This document shows positions 12,158-24,518 of a DNA stretch of 64,000 nt, piece after piece. Source of the DNA: Eutypella sp. D-1 (taxonomy: Eukaryota; Ascomycota; Sordariomycetes; Xylariales; Diatrypaceae); the NCBI GenBank assembly GCA_023313575.1, contig JAJTTP010000002.1:2542001-2606000 (forward strand). The letters run 5' to 3'. Numbering within the stretch: the first letter of the stretch is position 1; the number at the start of each line of letters is the position of its first letter. The position numbers and the translations under genes were made by a program. The notes under the pieces were generated by a model. The model was not told where the DNA came from. It worked only from the letters and a program-made list of their open reading frames with translations, and ran no database searches.

Positions 12158-12517
12158 ATGAGCCAACGTAACAACGTCATCGTACACAACTACTCAGTCC
12201 CCACCACCAACTCCTCCAGCTCCAGCCACGCCTACCGCTACACATCGTCAGGGTACAGCGGCTCCTCCGCCAGCACCATGTCGTCGCAGGGTCTATCGTA
12301 CGGTGGCTCTTCGTTGAGTGGCGGCACCCGCCCGGATCAGAGTGGCCAATATCGCGACCGCGATGCCAACGGCCACCAGGGTCACTACGCCCATCGCTCT
12401 AGCGACCGCCCCGGCAACCGCAACGTCACCGTCTGGCAGGGCAGCGGCCATCAGAACGGGGCCCACGGTGAGCCGCACCCGGGCTACCAGAGCAGCAGCA
12501 CGAGGGCGCGCCGATAG
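12158..12517 (+). CDS. small Ser/Gly/Tyr-rich protein, unrecognised
   Basis: Single-exon frame of 119 residues. The start context is good (AACAACATGAGCC), with a TATA box and pyrimidine tract upstream. The protein opens SQRNNVIVHNYSV, runs into serine-rich sequence with repeated SSGYSGSS and YGGSSLSGG, then a charged Asp/Arg/His part (QYRDRDANGHQGHY, RNVTVWQGSGHQNG), and ends in RARR. There is no signal peptide, membrane segment or cysteine. It looks disordered. I do not recognise a family. The promoter architecture and sustained open frame argue for a real gene; composition alone gives no function. Confidence 0.6.
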   Translation: MSQRNNVIVHNYSVPTTNSSSSSHAYRYTSSGYSGSSASTMSSQGLSYGGSSLSGGTRPDQSGQYRDRDANGHQGHYAHRSSDRPGNRNVTVWQGSGHQNGAHGEPHPGYQSSSTRARR

Positions 12518-14240
12518 AAGGGGGGGCCGTTAACTCCACAACTTTTGTCTGAGCTGCAACACCATATCATCGTCATTATCAACCCAAGGGGCTTTTCGAT
12601 CGAGTGTGCCATCATGAATTCGGGAATAGAAAGAGCCGCGGGCAACCAGGGTTTCTAGTGTGTGGGAAATGATCCACTAGTGGGCCATAGGATGTCAAAA
12701 GGGCCTGTATTTCTCCTTTCTTTTTCTTTCTTGTCTTTCTCCTATGTGTTGTGGGATACGTCGTTATTTTCCAAATTCCGAAAGCATGCCATTCGGCTTG
12801 GTCTGTACTAGAAAGGTGGTCTAGCGATGTTATTTTTGGGTCGGCTCTGCATTATTTCGTTCTTGCTTTCCTTCACTCTTCCTCTTGCTTCACGACGGTA
12901 ATGGATGGAACGGATAGCCTGGCCCGGTCGGGCCCGGGCTGGGCTGGGATGGGACGGATTGAACTTGGTTTCCTAGATACCCTTTTCTCTTTTGTTTAAT
13001 GTTTGTTATTAGATAGAGAGCCCCGCCGGAGCCTCATCGCAAAATAAAAATAAAATTTCGGCTGGGAATTCATATACATGCCTATCCGTGACCGTACCTA
13101 TGTAGTCGTTGAGGCTCAAAATCCTTTGGAATGTTGTGTGGGGATGTAAGAAAAGGAGTAGTAACCCACCTCACGTGGTATGCCAGGATGCACATCCATC
13201 TATCTAACCATGCCTTTGTCCTGATACGCCGCGTTCCTGAATTCCTTCCTTTTTTGGGCAAAGAATGAGGTGCGGTCGTGTTGGGGTCGGGTTGCGGATG
13301 CAGCAATGCCTGGGCCAATGCACCCAGGCCCTTCGATCCGGGACCCGGGTGGGTGGTAGTTCATCGTCGCCTTACCAAACAGGCTTAATTATCGTGTTTT
13401 AAGTTAAGGGCATCTCTTCCCCGCATTACGGATGGTGGGTAGTGGGTAGGGTGAGAAAAGAGGCCTGGCCCAGCCTCACGAGCCCATTAACATCGGGCCT
13501 CTCGGGAACCAACACAACCCCTGCCCTGGCCAGGCTGCAGGGAACCGTCTCCATGGATCGTCACAGATTGATAAGCGAGATGATCAAGTTTAGATGGATA
13601 TAAAACCCGACGTTAATTTTGTTGGCCTGAGGAACGCAGATGTCATCAAATGATGATGACTGGTTTATAAGGCCCTTAGTCCCTTCCGCTATGTGGGACG
13701 GCGCATGCAGGGCTCGGCCGTTCGGCGACGGCAAGGGCGATGCGCGTCTACTGAGCATTGGCTGCTGGCTGGCCTGGGCTGTCTGGCCACTCTCCGTTCG
13801 TTCGCTCCATCCTTTTCGTCCCTCTCCAGCCATTTTTCAGAGCGGGGGTGCTGGTCCTCCATGCCATGCTGGCTAGTAAGCGATCGAAGAATTTCCACAT
13901 ATGGCTGGTTGGGTTGTGGCCAAGTGGTCAAATGCCGTCCGTTCTTATTCGCAGATATTCAGTCTCCTGTGTCTGGTTGGCTAGGGTATGTAACAGGTCA
14001 GTCGATCAAACAAGCGCTCATCACGTGGTCAAAGGGCGGTCGAAAAGCTCGAACTCACCTGCCTTACGGGTACACTCACTCTCGGCATCTTCCACCTACC
14101 ATACTTGCGATTCATTCAGAAAAGCGATATAGCGACATCCTCATCATCTTAACCATACACCCGGTCGAACCACACACCCACGCCCTTACAACCTACCCAT
14201 CCGGCCACCCGACCCCCTGTCATACCTCGTCGAAATTACC
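12518..14240. other. intergenic, no gene seen
   Basis: Lies between the 12158 gene and the GNA1 stop. T-rich sequence just after 12700 may serve 3'-end formation. Frames on both strands around 13640-14240 overlap each other and have biased composition without family motifs, so none is called. Confidence 0.4.
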
Positions 14241-14943
14241 CTAGCCGCGGTGGTAATCGTCGACGGCCTCCTCGAAGTAACGGGACATCTCGATGCCGGA
14301 GTTCTCATAGCCGCACTTGCCGGCGTAGAAAGCCTCGTTGCGAGGCCCGCAGTTCAGAATCGCCTTGTAGCAGCCGACGGCCCGCGCCACCGACTCCAGC
14401 GCCCGCATTACTGCTAGCCCGAGGCCCCGGCCTTGGTGCTCGCGTGCCACCGCGATCTCTTCCACGTGCGCCACCTTGCCGTGCGCATGGATTCTAGAGC
14501 GCGTGTGTGGGTGAGTACATGAGATCCGTAAGGTTTGAATAGAGGATCGATGGTGGTTAGGGGGGGGGGGGTGGTAGGACTAGTAAATAGTCTAGAAAAG
14601 AAAGTGGAAAGAAACAATAAAAAAACAAAACGTACAGCTTCTTCTCAACGACCAGCTCCCCAGTACCGACGACGCGACCGGCGTGCTCGACCACGAGGAA
14701 GTAATAGGTGCCGTCGGCACGAGCCATGTCGTCGAAGCGGGCGCGGAACTCGTCGGCGGATGGCGCCGGGTCCCCGACCCACGTCAGCACCGCCAGACAC
14801 TCGTAGAGGCCGCGCGCGTGGTCCCCGCGCGCCAGCGGCCGGATCGCGAACCCCTCCGGCAACGCCCCCGTCACCTCCGCCGAGATCAGCGACGCGGGGA
14901 ACAGCGATTGCTCCCCGTCTACTAGAGCGCTTGACGACGACAT
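14241..14943 (-). CDS. gna1: glucosamine-6-phosphate N-acetyltransferase
   Basis: Cytosolic GNAT enzyme that acetylates glucosamine-6-phosphate with acetyl-CoA on the route to UDP-GlcNAc, the precursor of chitin, N-glycans and GPI anchors. Two exons, 14943-14636 and 14493-14241, give 186 residues, close to the family size. The N-terminal part carries FAIRPLARGDHARGLYECL and the LVVEHAGRVVGTGELVVEKKL strands. After the splice come IHAHGKVAHVEEIAVA, the acetyl-CoA loop HQGRGLGLAVMRAL, then VGCYKAILNCGPRNEAFY and CGYENSGIEMSRYF, all characteristic of GNA1. The intron (14635-14494) has a GTACGT donor and TCTAG acceptor and contains a run of 12 C on the coding strand. The start ATG is the first in the frame. 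Confidence 0.93.
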
Positions 14944-15936
14944 ACTGGGGCTTGGATTGTCTGGGATGTAGTGAGTTGAGGCGAGGTGGTGCGGGGGGGA
15001 AGAGTGTCGTGTATGAAGCGAACGGGACGCGTGTACGTAACTGGGTGTCGGGTATCAATCAGGGAAAAGCTGTGAGGGGATCTGCACGCATGAGATATAT
15101 TCACATGCAGGGATGAGGGGAAAGGGGGAAGAGAGGGGCCGACGGAGCTCCCTATCAGGCCCATCTTAATTAGCCAGGTCCTTCCGATGGTTAGCTTTGA
15201 TAAGGGAAATATACTTGTTATATCGTAATATGACAAACCTATTTGACAGACGGAGTGATTTATGCAGCTACCCGTGCTATGCAATTTTAGCTGGTTTGGT
15301 CTAAAATGTGACTTATGAGACATGAGCACTCATTGTTTCAATGGTAAAGTCTCATCTGACAGATACTGTCTAATGAGAAGTTCCTACCATTTCAAATGAC
15401 CGTTAGGATGTATATTGGTGCAGATACAGTAGAATGGCCGTGCCGTTGCGTAGAGTGCGTACATCTAATAATCTATCTTTCTTCGGATGTTTAAAGGCAA
15501 TATCCCCAATCTATTTATATCTTCATGTATCAAGATACGTACGAAATATTGTGTCCTATTTCATTATCCAGACTTTATCACATGTTTAGGCGTATATGTG
15601 ACAGGAATTGGAGTATAAATGCCGGGAATTATTACGCTTCATGGCACTCACTCTCGTCCCAGGAGGTATCGATAAACTCCATGAAAACGTGTCAGGCTAT
15701 ACGGTAAGCGCCAATGCGTATACGTAGCACTGAATGTAAAAATTTTTGTGGGATGCGGTATACATTCATGAGCGTGATGCGATGCACGTGATGATGCAAT
15801 GTAAATGCTAATAGATTTTGTTTCTGCTATTTAGGTATCTCAGGACCAGTTCACCACAGCCGCGCACAAGGTCCTCTCGATCGCGCTTCTTTCCTGAGCT
15901 CATCCCCAACGTCCCCGGATCCGGGACGCGCAGGAC
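14944..15936. other. intergenic between GNA1 and the MFS gene
   Basis: Holds the GNA1 promoter side and the 3' flank of the MFS permease. AT-rich between 15180 and 15800. No gene or RNA recognised. Confidence 0.45.
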
Positions 15937-17940
15937 TCACAGGAACCAGCGGAACTCGGGGACCTTGGGACCGTCGCGGAGCTTCATTGTGGGAACGTCC
16001 TTGGCGGTAAGTTTGACGCCCTGCTGGCGATTGCGGCGGGCGTTATCCCAGATCATGAACAGGCCGAGGCAGCCGGCGATGGAGCAGCCGACGGCGCCGA
16101 ACACCGCCGTCGTGATCAACGCCGGTAGGTACTTGGGCGCGTCCCGCGTCTGAAACACGTTCGACGCCACTAGTCCCATCAGGTTCGCAAGCGGTACTCC
16201 CACCGACGTCAGCGTGACCCGCTCACCCTCGTGCGCTACGTTGTTGTTATACCACTAAACCCCCGAGACTTGGCATTAGCAAAGTACACGGATCAAGGAG
16301 ACAGAGAGAGAAGATCAAGAAGTGGAAGAGGAATGTGGTTATACAAGTGCATTGTTGCACGGTCCGTATTTTGACATCATTTGACAGCTTGCCTTAAAAG
16401 GCATGGGAAGAGGGATTCGCACTCACCGTACTAAGCAATACCGACGGCGCCGAGGTGCCCCAACACATCATGAAGGTCGCAAAATAGGCGACACGGACCT
16501 GTGCGTGCACGTCCTGGATGGCGGCGTAGATGATGAATCCGATAAAAGTGAAGGCGAAGCCGAGGCAGATGAACGGGAAGCGGATGCGTGTCAAGTCGGA
16601 GGTGAAGCCGAGGATGATCAGCATAACGGCACCCTAGGGGAGTGTCAGTTTCAGCACCCCTTCCCTCGAGTCTCTCCTCAGATTGGGTATCATCTTACCG
16701 TAACATTGGGGGCGACGGTGAACAAGTTGGTTTTGATCGTGTCGTAGCCGAGGCGCTGGACGATCTGAGGTAGGAACAGGGAGACGCCCTGAAGTGGTAC
16801 ACCAAGGCAGATCTCGATGGCCAAGAAACCGTACGTTGTGGGGCGGCGGAAGATCTTGAGGGATTCGCGCAAGCTGAACTTCTCATTCACGACGGACGAG
16901 GAGTCGACCTGAATGCGGTGGTAGGCGAGGGCCTTCTCGTCGTCGTTGAGGAAGCGGGCCTCGGCAGCGCTAAGGGGCAGGTACCAGTAGGCGATGCCTG
17001 AGAAGGCGACAGTGCACGAGCCCTCGATGATAAAGAGCCAGCGCCAGGGGTAGTCGACGAGATCGGATTGGATGCGGAGCACACCAAAGGCGAGTAGGCC
17101 ACTGAAGGCGTTGGCGATGTTGCTGGCGGCGTAGAAGAGGGCAAGGCGGCGGGCGAGCTCGCCTCGGCGGTAGAAGGTGGTTAGATAGTAGATGACGAGA
17201 GGGAAGAAGGCGCTCTCGGCGACACCCAGGAACCATCGCAGCGCAAACACGCCGCCGAAATTGTGTGTGGTCGACATTAGTAGCGTGCATAATCCGAATG
17301 TAAACATGAGCACGGGAAGCGTCCGTGCCGGCCCGAACTTCTTGCCTAACATCGCCACGGGTGGCGCGAACAGCACGAATGGTACGAAGAAAATCCCCAC
17401 GATCAGGTTGTATTGCCCATCCTTGAAGCCCAGATCTAGCGAGGCAGGCCGACCATCTTGTTAGTAACGAAAAAAAAGGCCCCCGGCAAGATATTAAAAG
17501 TTAGACCGGCGTGACTTACCGTCCGAGAGACCGTCAGTCTGCGCATTACCCAGGTTCCCCTTGTCCAGCGCGTTGAACAGATACTGCAAGATCACGAAAA
17601 TGGCGTCAGCACAGCGTTCCTAGTTCAAATTGCGGATGTAGCCCGTGTGTCCATTCTATACACACGCGCTTATATTCGAATAGAAGAGATCTCTTACCAT
17701 AATCGCGAGGAAGGGCAGTATCCTGACGTCGAATTTCCGGGTCAGGGCTCGCTCAGAGGCCTTGTCGATGACATACGGAGTCTCCTCGGTAATCTCGACG
17801 GCATCGTTGACGTCTCCAAAATCCTTGTCGCCTGCGGCGGAAAGCGAGTCTTTATGCATTGAGTCGCCGTCCCCGTTTCCATTATCGGAATTCCTCCGTG
17901 CGTCACCTCCCACCACGACGGGATTTGGAATGGCAGACAT
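15937..17940 (-). CDS. MFS permease, allantoate/nicotinate (Dal5/Tna1-like) type
   Basis: Plasma-membrane secondary transporter of the anion:cation symporter family within the major facilitator superfamily; relatives take up allantoate, nicotinate, pantothenate or similar organic anions. Five exons agree in phase: 17940-17698, 17583-17520, 17435-16699, 16633-16427 and 16254-15937, giving 522 residues. A polar N-tail leads to FDVRILPFLAIM and then YLFNALDKGNLGNAQTDGL, the hallmark first helix of the group. Next come DGQYNLIVGIFFVPFVLFAP, VAMLGKKFGPARTLP (the MFS loop 2-3 motif), and WRWLFIIEGSCTV. The C-terminal half includes MMCWGTSAPSVLLST and WYNNNVAHEGERV, also typical. The start MSAIPNP is the most likely; an in-frame extension upstream lacks conservation features. 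The substrate cannot be told from sequence. Confidence 0.9.
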
Positions 17941-20900
17941 CTTTCCTGTCGTCGTTATCGCCCCTGTCCTGATCCTTATCCTGGTCCTGATCCTACCACC
18001 CTTCAAACTTCCGATTGAGGATTGCAGAGGGGCCGAATGACTATTCACGCCTAGAAGAGGGGGAGGGAGGGGAGAAAGGAGAGGTAAAACAAAAAAACAG
18101 GAAAAGGGATGAGGAAAAGGGAAAGCGTGTCGTTGGGGTGCCCTGGAATCTAGAGGAGATATAGTTATGGGATAACAACGTTCATTAACAGCGACCGTGG
18201 GGCTATGACGGAAAGCCGTTCGTGCGGGCATGCGGGCGGTGGCGGGCTGCAGAGCGCACATCTAAGCATCTCATCCCTCCCCTCCCCCTTGCCCCCTTAT
18301 CCACCACCTGGCCACCGACTAGGCATGTAAGTCAGACTATCACGTTTCATTCGTCCATCCCAACGACTGTTCTGGCTGCCCTGTCTCCTCCCGGTTGTTT
18401 AGCTGTCTAGCTAACCTAATGTGCCATGTTTTTGTCTGTTGATCGACGACCCCCGGCCGCCCTTACTTAAACCCCATCCGTAATACGGAGATAGCCATGG
18501 GACCATGGAGATTGGAGAAGCTGACTAGTTATCCGTAACCACTTACTCGGTGGGCAATTGACCGACTCGCTAGATAGATAATAGACAATTACTTGAGTAG
18601 TTAGGGGGTCCCCTAAGAATCGGAGATTCATGGACTCAGAGACGGACAATAGACGATCAATCAACGGATGATAGATAGGCGGACAGATAGAAGCCTAGTT
18701 CGCCCGAATCTAGATAACCTCCAGGGCTGGAATAGATAGGGACCTTCCGTTTATCACGGAGACCTGGCTAAGGCTGGACAACCCGTGAGCTAGGCTGTAA
18801 GAAGTACTCCGTAGAGGTTCCAGGGCTTACATTATCTCCCCCCCATATCTCCCCCAGAGCCACCGGTCATTCTTATTTGTCAAGCCGCTGGCCGAATAAA
18901 GCTTAGTCTTGCTGATAAGCATTCCCCGGTGTGGGCGCTTGAGGGGCCGACAGGCAGGGCTTGGCAGGGTAGCAGACAATCCGGGGACTTGGAGTAGCGC
19001 TCTTACGACCGTTTAGGCTAGTCCTAAGAAGGAAGGAAAGCCAGACGCGAGGCCCCATCAGCTCCATAATGAACGTGCGCGGGTTAACGGATAATTGTAG
19101 GCTATACTGATTGAGTCCTAGATAACTGGAGATGAAGATAGGTGATATTTTGGAACTATAGCAATTACTATAGCAGTTGACTCCTCTCGGGCTTCGTACT
19201 TATACGACACATGCTGCTTGATCTGGAACTCGAGGTAGAGGACTTTGGAGAGGTTTGTAATAGCGTAGTATACATGTGTAGTTCGAAATATCCTCAGGCC
19301 GGAACTCGGATTACTGGTAAGTAATTATAGGATTAGACGAGTGGCAGACATATTCCATAGAGGGGTTGGCCTGCCTCTTGTCAACAAGTCTTGGCACGAC
19401 ACTAAATAGGTGCTTGAAAGCTTGATGGAATATCGAACTACTATAACTATTTGAACGACTTACCGAGCACCGTCCGGGTTATCTGAAGCTGACTCCCACA
19501 CCTCCGCTACTTTAAGCCACCCGGCCATCTCAGAATTCCGGTTATACGGAAGGCTGCAAGCTGAAAATATAGGGAGTAAATACGCATCTCCCCAGGTTAT
19601 CCTACGGTTACATCATCCGCCTTACCCGTCGACGCTGTTTAAACCGTAATTGTGGGGGCTTGGTAAATGACCGATCTAGGCGATGGTCTCGTCTCTGGGA
19701 CAGTGCCCTGATATACTTCGTACCTAGGTGTCGGTATCCATCCGTTGTGACGCTACACTGCATGCATACAATTGTCGTGGATGAGACCAACCCAAAAAGA
19801 AGAGGCGAAGGAGGGCTACTTCAATGGAACCCAAGCGTGGATCCTACGAGTTCCACTTATACCGGCAGGTTCATCATCTGATCACCCAGGAAGCGGATGT
19901 ATTCAATCTGCTTACCAAAGACAACTTCCTACGAAGGGGCGGGCACGACTTCTTTGGCTCTCGAAATGCAACAAAACACTCAGGAAATAATAATACGTAT
20001 GGTCAGTGACGCGATTATGAGTTTAATACCTGCTATAGAATCTTATGCATCTGAGGGAGTCTTTAGTTCTCTTGGCTTTTCGGGCCTTGGCGCCTGGAGC
20101 CCTTCATGCGCCTTGACCAAAATAGACGGCTTATAACGGCTGGTATACTGTACGACACGGTTATCCTCTTCTGGACTCTGTTTCCAAAGCACCAAGAATC
20201 TATAGCTATAAGTTCAGGGATCCACACGCTGTGCGGCAATGGTGATGCCGAAGAATTTGGGGAGGGGGACACTCCCCAAGTCAAGATTGCCTACGTTAAC
20301 TACAACGTTGCCATAAGAAGAGAGGAGAAAGAGCTCTCTTCTATGCCATGATGGTAGCTTTGATGATGGTCGCATTTGAAACTCTACACCTGGAGGCTAT
20401 GCATGCATCTATTGTTATTCATACACAAACGTTAGATTGCTATGTATTAGCGACGCCTGATGCTAACAACTTAGATTTCAAGCTCGAGCCAACGTATTAG
20501 ATATAGGTACTCCCAGTAGTTACCCAAAGCCCACTGTACAATTGATATCTAGCTATGAGGCAGCTATGTCCTGAAAGTTCCACGATGCGGCCAAGTTGGA
20601 TGATTGAGGTGGCTTGGAATTCGCTATAGCTACGCAGATGGAACCCAGATGACGAGGTTCTTATTTGGATGACCCTTCAGAGGTTCACCTGTGGTGCAGA
20701 TAGCGCGTGTTTCGGGAATATTTGCTAGAAGTTCTCGGAGTTTCTAACGTTATCCGACTTCTGTTGGGATAAGCAAACATTTTCGACTCTTGGTTGCTCT
20801 GTGGTGTTGGGAATATCTTGAAATCCAATGACACCGTGATCATCCGTTTATGTAGCTAACCCATCACCCTAGCGATACATTTTATGTCATGATAGTACTT

Positions 20901-21214
20901 CTGTTGCCATCACAAGGGTAAGAGCGTATACCGATAAGAAACTCTTTTCAGTTCCGCAAAGAAAATAAGAAACCTACTTAGGTAAAACATCTGTTCCTAA
21001 CCAGCTTAGACAGTCTGACGCCACCGTTTTCACTAGTTATATACGAAGAAGAACCGTATTCCAAATTCATATAAAAGTGTGCCTTCCTGAAGACTATGTA
21101 ACCACCTAGCTCCTTAGAGTTTCCATCCTGTTCCCAATTTCGATCCTGTGCGCCAACCTAACCAGTGTTATCCACCATCCAAGTTCCACGTTCTCGCCCA
21201 CTATCATAGACAGC
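17941..21214. other. 3.3-kb gene-poor stretch
   Basis: Holds the upstream region of the MFS gene, then AT-richer sequence without a recognisable gene. Overlapping frames at 19660-20351 (plus) include a 61-residue frame opening MEPKRGSYEFHLYRQ and an 81-residue frame opening MRLDQNRRLITAGIL. They could be remnants of a gene, but no family is recognised and the frames do not join cleanly. Confidence 0.35.
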
Positions 21215-22825
21215 TCAAGCTATCGTACATGTGATGTTCATTTTAGGGCTTTTCGTCTTGACCCGGCTTTCCGTCCTAGCCGGTTTTCCATTCTCTACCG
21301 ACGGCGTTTCACTGCCGCCGCGGCTGCTCTGATCCACCTGCTGCTCCTCCCGCGCTTGCTCCTGCGGTTCTTGTCCCACCGGTTCCGTTTCTGGCTCCGG
21401 CTCTAACCCCGACCCAGGCCGTTCCGGCTCATCCCGCACCTCCTCGTCCTTAACGACACCGACGTCTAGTCCGTCGCCGTCGCCATTGCCGTCGCCGTCA
21501 CCATCGTCATCACCAAGGATGCGGGCGACCTCCTCGCGGAGTAAGGCGCCCATGAAGGCCTTGTTCTCGGCGTCCTCGCGGACGACGCGAGCAAGGACCT
21601 CGCGCTCCTCCCGGTCGAGCTCCTCGCGCCGGCGGCGGATATCCGCGAGTCCATCGGCAGCGGCGTCCTCGAGCGCGTTCTTGCTGAGCTTCATGGCCTC
21701 GATCTTGGCATCGAGTTCGGCGCAGACGGCGCCCAACCGCGCCGCGCGCCCCGCGTCCCCCAGCGCCGCCGCGAGCACCCGCGCGCTCCCGCATAGCCCG
21801 CGCACCCCGCGCGCCGTGCTCGGCAGCCGGTGTACGGCGCAGTGGCGCAGGCGACTCGCCGCCGCTAGGATCTGCGGCAGCGCCGCCGCGGGCGACTCCG
21901 CCCCCTCTCCCGCTCCCGCTCCCGCTCCAGATTCGAGGTTCACGAACGCCTCCCGCGGCACGCGCGCCACGTGCCGCGCCAGCAGGCGCGTGCTCTCGGT
22001 CAGTTCCGCGGCGGCGGCGCACTCCCACCTTTTCTCCGCGACGACGTCCGGCAGCCACTTGCCCAGGAACTCGAAGCAGCTCTCCTCCAGCAGCCGCTGC
22101 GCCTCGCTGAGGATGAAGTGCTGCGCCGTGTACGGGATGTAGATCGGGTAGAGCGACGGGAGCGCCGCGGCGATGGGCGCTGCTGGTTTCGGCTGTGCCG
22201 GCTTCGTCGCCGTTGAGGGTGCTGGGCCCACCGGTGCTTTGGTCGAGCCTGTGAGTTGTGTTAATATTGGTCCCGGTGTCGCCCACATAACTCGGGATGA
22301 CTGAGACGTTGACTAACCTAGACGCGCGCCATTTCCATTCGGTATCACAGTGAACCCCCCGATCTCTTCATCCGACTCAGGATCCGGCTCGGGCTCGGGC
22401 GCAGGCACAATCTTAGGCGCGGGCACGGGCTTAGGCTCAGGTTCAGGCTCCGGCTCAGGGGCGACGCTGATAACATCATCAAGGGCCTTAGCGGCGTCGC
22501 GGGCCGCGTCGACCTCCGAGGCCTCGCGACGAACATGCTGACGGGGGTCGGAGCGAAAGAGTTCCGGGAACTCGAGCTTGGCGCGGAAGTCGGACTCAAA
22601 GATGTGGCGCTCGAGCAGGTCGCGGACGATCTCGATGGCGCGGGTCTCGCCCAGGGCTGTCGTCAGCGGTCGCAGCTGCACCCGGTGCGTCTCAAATACC
22701 CGCCGCACCTTCTTCAGCTGCCGGATCTTCGCCTTGTCCCCCGTGAACACCGCCCGGCACACCAGATACACCTGCCTCTTGTGTGCGGGGTTATGCTGCT
22801 GCTGCGGCGGCGGCGGCGGTGCCAT
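21215..22825 (-). CDS. unrecognised acidic protein with Pro/Glu and Gly/Asp repeats
   Basis: Two open frames join across an intron at 22317-22249 (GTTAGT donor, TTAAC branch, CACAG acceptor). Exons 22825-22318 and 22248-21215 give 513 residues. A start 26 codons upstream (MPPSRKRKRRE, 22903) is also open. After MAPPPPPQQQ comes a charged, probably helical block (KRQVYLVCRAVFTGDKAKIR, LLERHIFESDFRAKLEFPEL), then an EPEPEPEPKP low-complexity linker. Exon 2 has LPSLYPIYIPYTAQHFILSE and FEFLGKWLPDVVAEKRWE, an alanine-rich helical stretch, a coiled-coil-like Arg/Glu segment (RRREELDREEREVL), a GDGDGNGDGDG tract and a Lys-rich end. No signal peptide or membrane helix. I do not recognise the family. 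GC bias on this strand creates long antisense frames, which I ignore. Confidence 0.75.
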
Positions 22826-23943
22826 GGTGAGAGCTAGGTAGAATGGATGATTTTGCGATTCTCGAGTAACCTCCCGTCTCTTTCGTTTCCGAGAGGGGGG
22901 CACGCGGGTGCCCTTTTATGGCGAGCGAGGTCGTTTCTCTTTTTTTTTCTTTCTTAGGCCGTCATGCATGTCGACGATTTGGCTGCATCAGAACAGTAGG
23001 CCTCCCGCGTCGCATCGCAATTCGTCGCGACGGTGGCCAATCACCGGAGTGGGAGGGGCCCATCGCGGATAATGAAGACCAACTATCGGAAAGCCAACAA
23101 GTCCACCCCCTCATGCACGGCTCGTGACGTGCGCTCGTATCAGGCGGGAGTGACTAGCTTTCCCGCCTCAACCCCCACCTCATACCCTACCCGAGAGGAC
23201 CGCATTTGCGTTGACCACAACTCCTCAACACGGGCTCTTGATACAGGACTCAAGAGGGCCCAAGGTATCTGCACGTTGGTCCAGCGCATAGAGGATTCTG
23301 TAGACGTGCTTGCTTCCAGCAGTCCTGGACGGCCTCTAGTGGTTCCAGATTGTAGTAGGTTATTGGTTGCAGTGAGTTGTCAAGCTGATCAATGCTGTCC
23401 TGTCGCCATCGTCGTACCGTTACATCGACGGTACGGCTGGCACCATGTGCTGATGACAATTCACCACATCGTCTGAGGAGAGTAGCAGAAATGTATAGTA
23501 AGACAGTTCAGCTCATAATAGCTACAGTCTAGAACTAGGCCGGGAGAACTATGCCTTAGCCAAGGCGTGAAATGATGCTTAATTACTACATTCGGCATCC
23601 CAGCTATCCGTCAAAACCTAGGCTAGAGATATCCGGTTGCATCCCCCCAAGACGGACAAGCAGAGGCTCCAAGTAATGTAAAGACGAGTTTCCTGTGAAG
23701 GGCATGTTTCAACATTTTTTACGACAAAAAACGCATAGCCTATTCGGAATGCCGGGATGATACGTTCGGATCAAAGAACACCTGGGAAGCCAAGAGCAAA
23801 TTAAAAAAAGAAGTAACTCCACTAAAACTCCCATATCAGCTCAGCATCGTAAAACACGTCATTTCTTGTTCTTCTTTTTTTGGCCATTTCTTTCTTCTTC
23901 AAACCCCTCCCTTTGCAACACTGCCGCCGCTGCTACTCTTTCC
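22826..23943. other. intergenic, no gene seen
   Basis: Upstream of the 21215-22825 gene and downstream of the RPEL gene. The frame at 23033-23476 has no family motif. Long A/T tracts near 23800-23900 could be part of the RPEL gene's 3' region. Confidence 0.4.
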
Positions 23944-24518
23944 TCAAGCCCCGCCCTCGCGCTTGGCATACTCTTCCTCGATGGCCTCGGCATACTTCTG
24001 TTCAGCCGTACGCGGGTCGTCGTGCAGGACGCCTTCCTTTAGTAGCTTCTCGGGTGAGGGGCGGTGGGAGATCTTGTCGTTGAGCGAGTCGGCGCGCATG
24101 TGTTTCGCGAGCTGCGGAGAAAGGTGTCAGTTTCTTCTTCTTCCTCTTTCCCCCCCCGCTCATTCTGTATTATTTCTTTCTTTTTGCCTTATCCCCCTAC
24201 AAGACATGTGGTGGGGTTCGGATGGATTCAATATGTACGCACCTCCCTCTGCTTCTCCTGCAGGCCGGGGGCGGCGGTCGATTCAGGCAGGATGTTCCCT
24301 GTAAGACAAGGGTGGGGATGTTAGCGAACCAGCTCGTTGGATGCAGCAACTTGTCTTGTTTGCTAGAAATGGGCAGAGAAAGCCATACTGTCAACCAGTT
24401 CATGTCGGTCCGGACGGTGCCTCAGATGATCCTCGAGGGAGTTCTTCCGCTCCTTGGAGGGAGAGATGGGAGTCTCATCGACGGCGGGCTCGGGCTGTTT
24501 GGTGTTCTCGTCGGCCAT
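23944..24518 (-). CDS. small RPEL-repeat protein
   Basis: RPEL motifs bind monomeric actin in animals; small fungal proteins with the motif are widespread but little studied. Three exons, 24518-24389, 24298-24243 and 24111-23944, give 117 residues. The first repeat spans the first splice: LEDHLRHRPDRHELVDRNIL. The second is in exon 3: LNDKISHRPSPEKLLKEGVL. Each shows the RPxxxxL core with the downstream IL/VL. The N-terminus is polar (MADENTKQPEPAVDETPISP) and the C-terminus is charged (YAEAIEEEYAKREGGA). Introns have GTATGG and GTGCGT donors and TTACAG and CGCAG acceptors, and the phases agree. No signal peptide or membrane helix, so it is probably cytosolic or nuclear. Actin binding is inferred from the motif only. 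Confidence 0.85.

Noticed and set aside
13915..14060. tRNA-like A box (GTGGCCAAGTGG)
   Set aside because: No B box at proper distance and no acceptor or T-stem pairing.
13693..14244. 184-codon plus-strand frame before GNA1
   Set aside because: Overlaps competing frames, lacks family motifs and runs into the 3' end of GNA1.
19660..20351. Possible gene or transposon relic
   Set aside because: Overlapping frames do not join by plausible introns and match no family I recognise.
21486..22142. 219-codon frame antisense to the acidic protein gene
   Set aside because: Ser/Arg/Ala-rich composition mirrors the GC bias of the true strand, and the splice-supported gene lies opposite.
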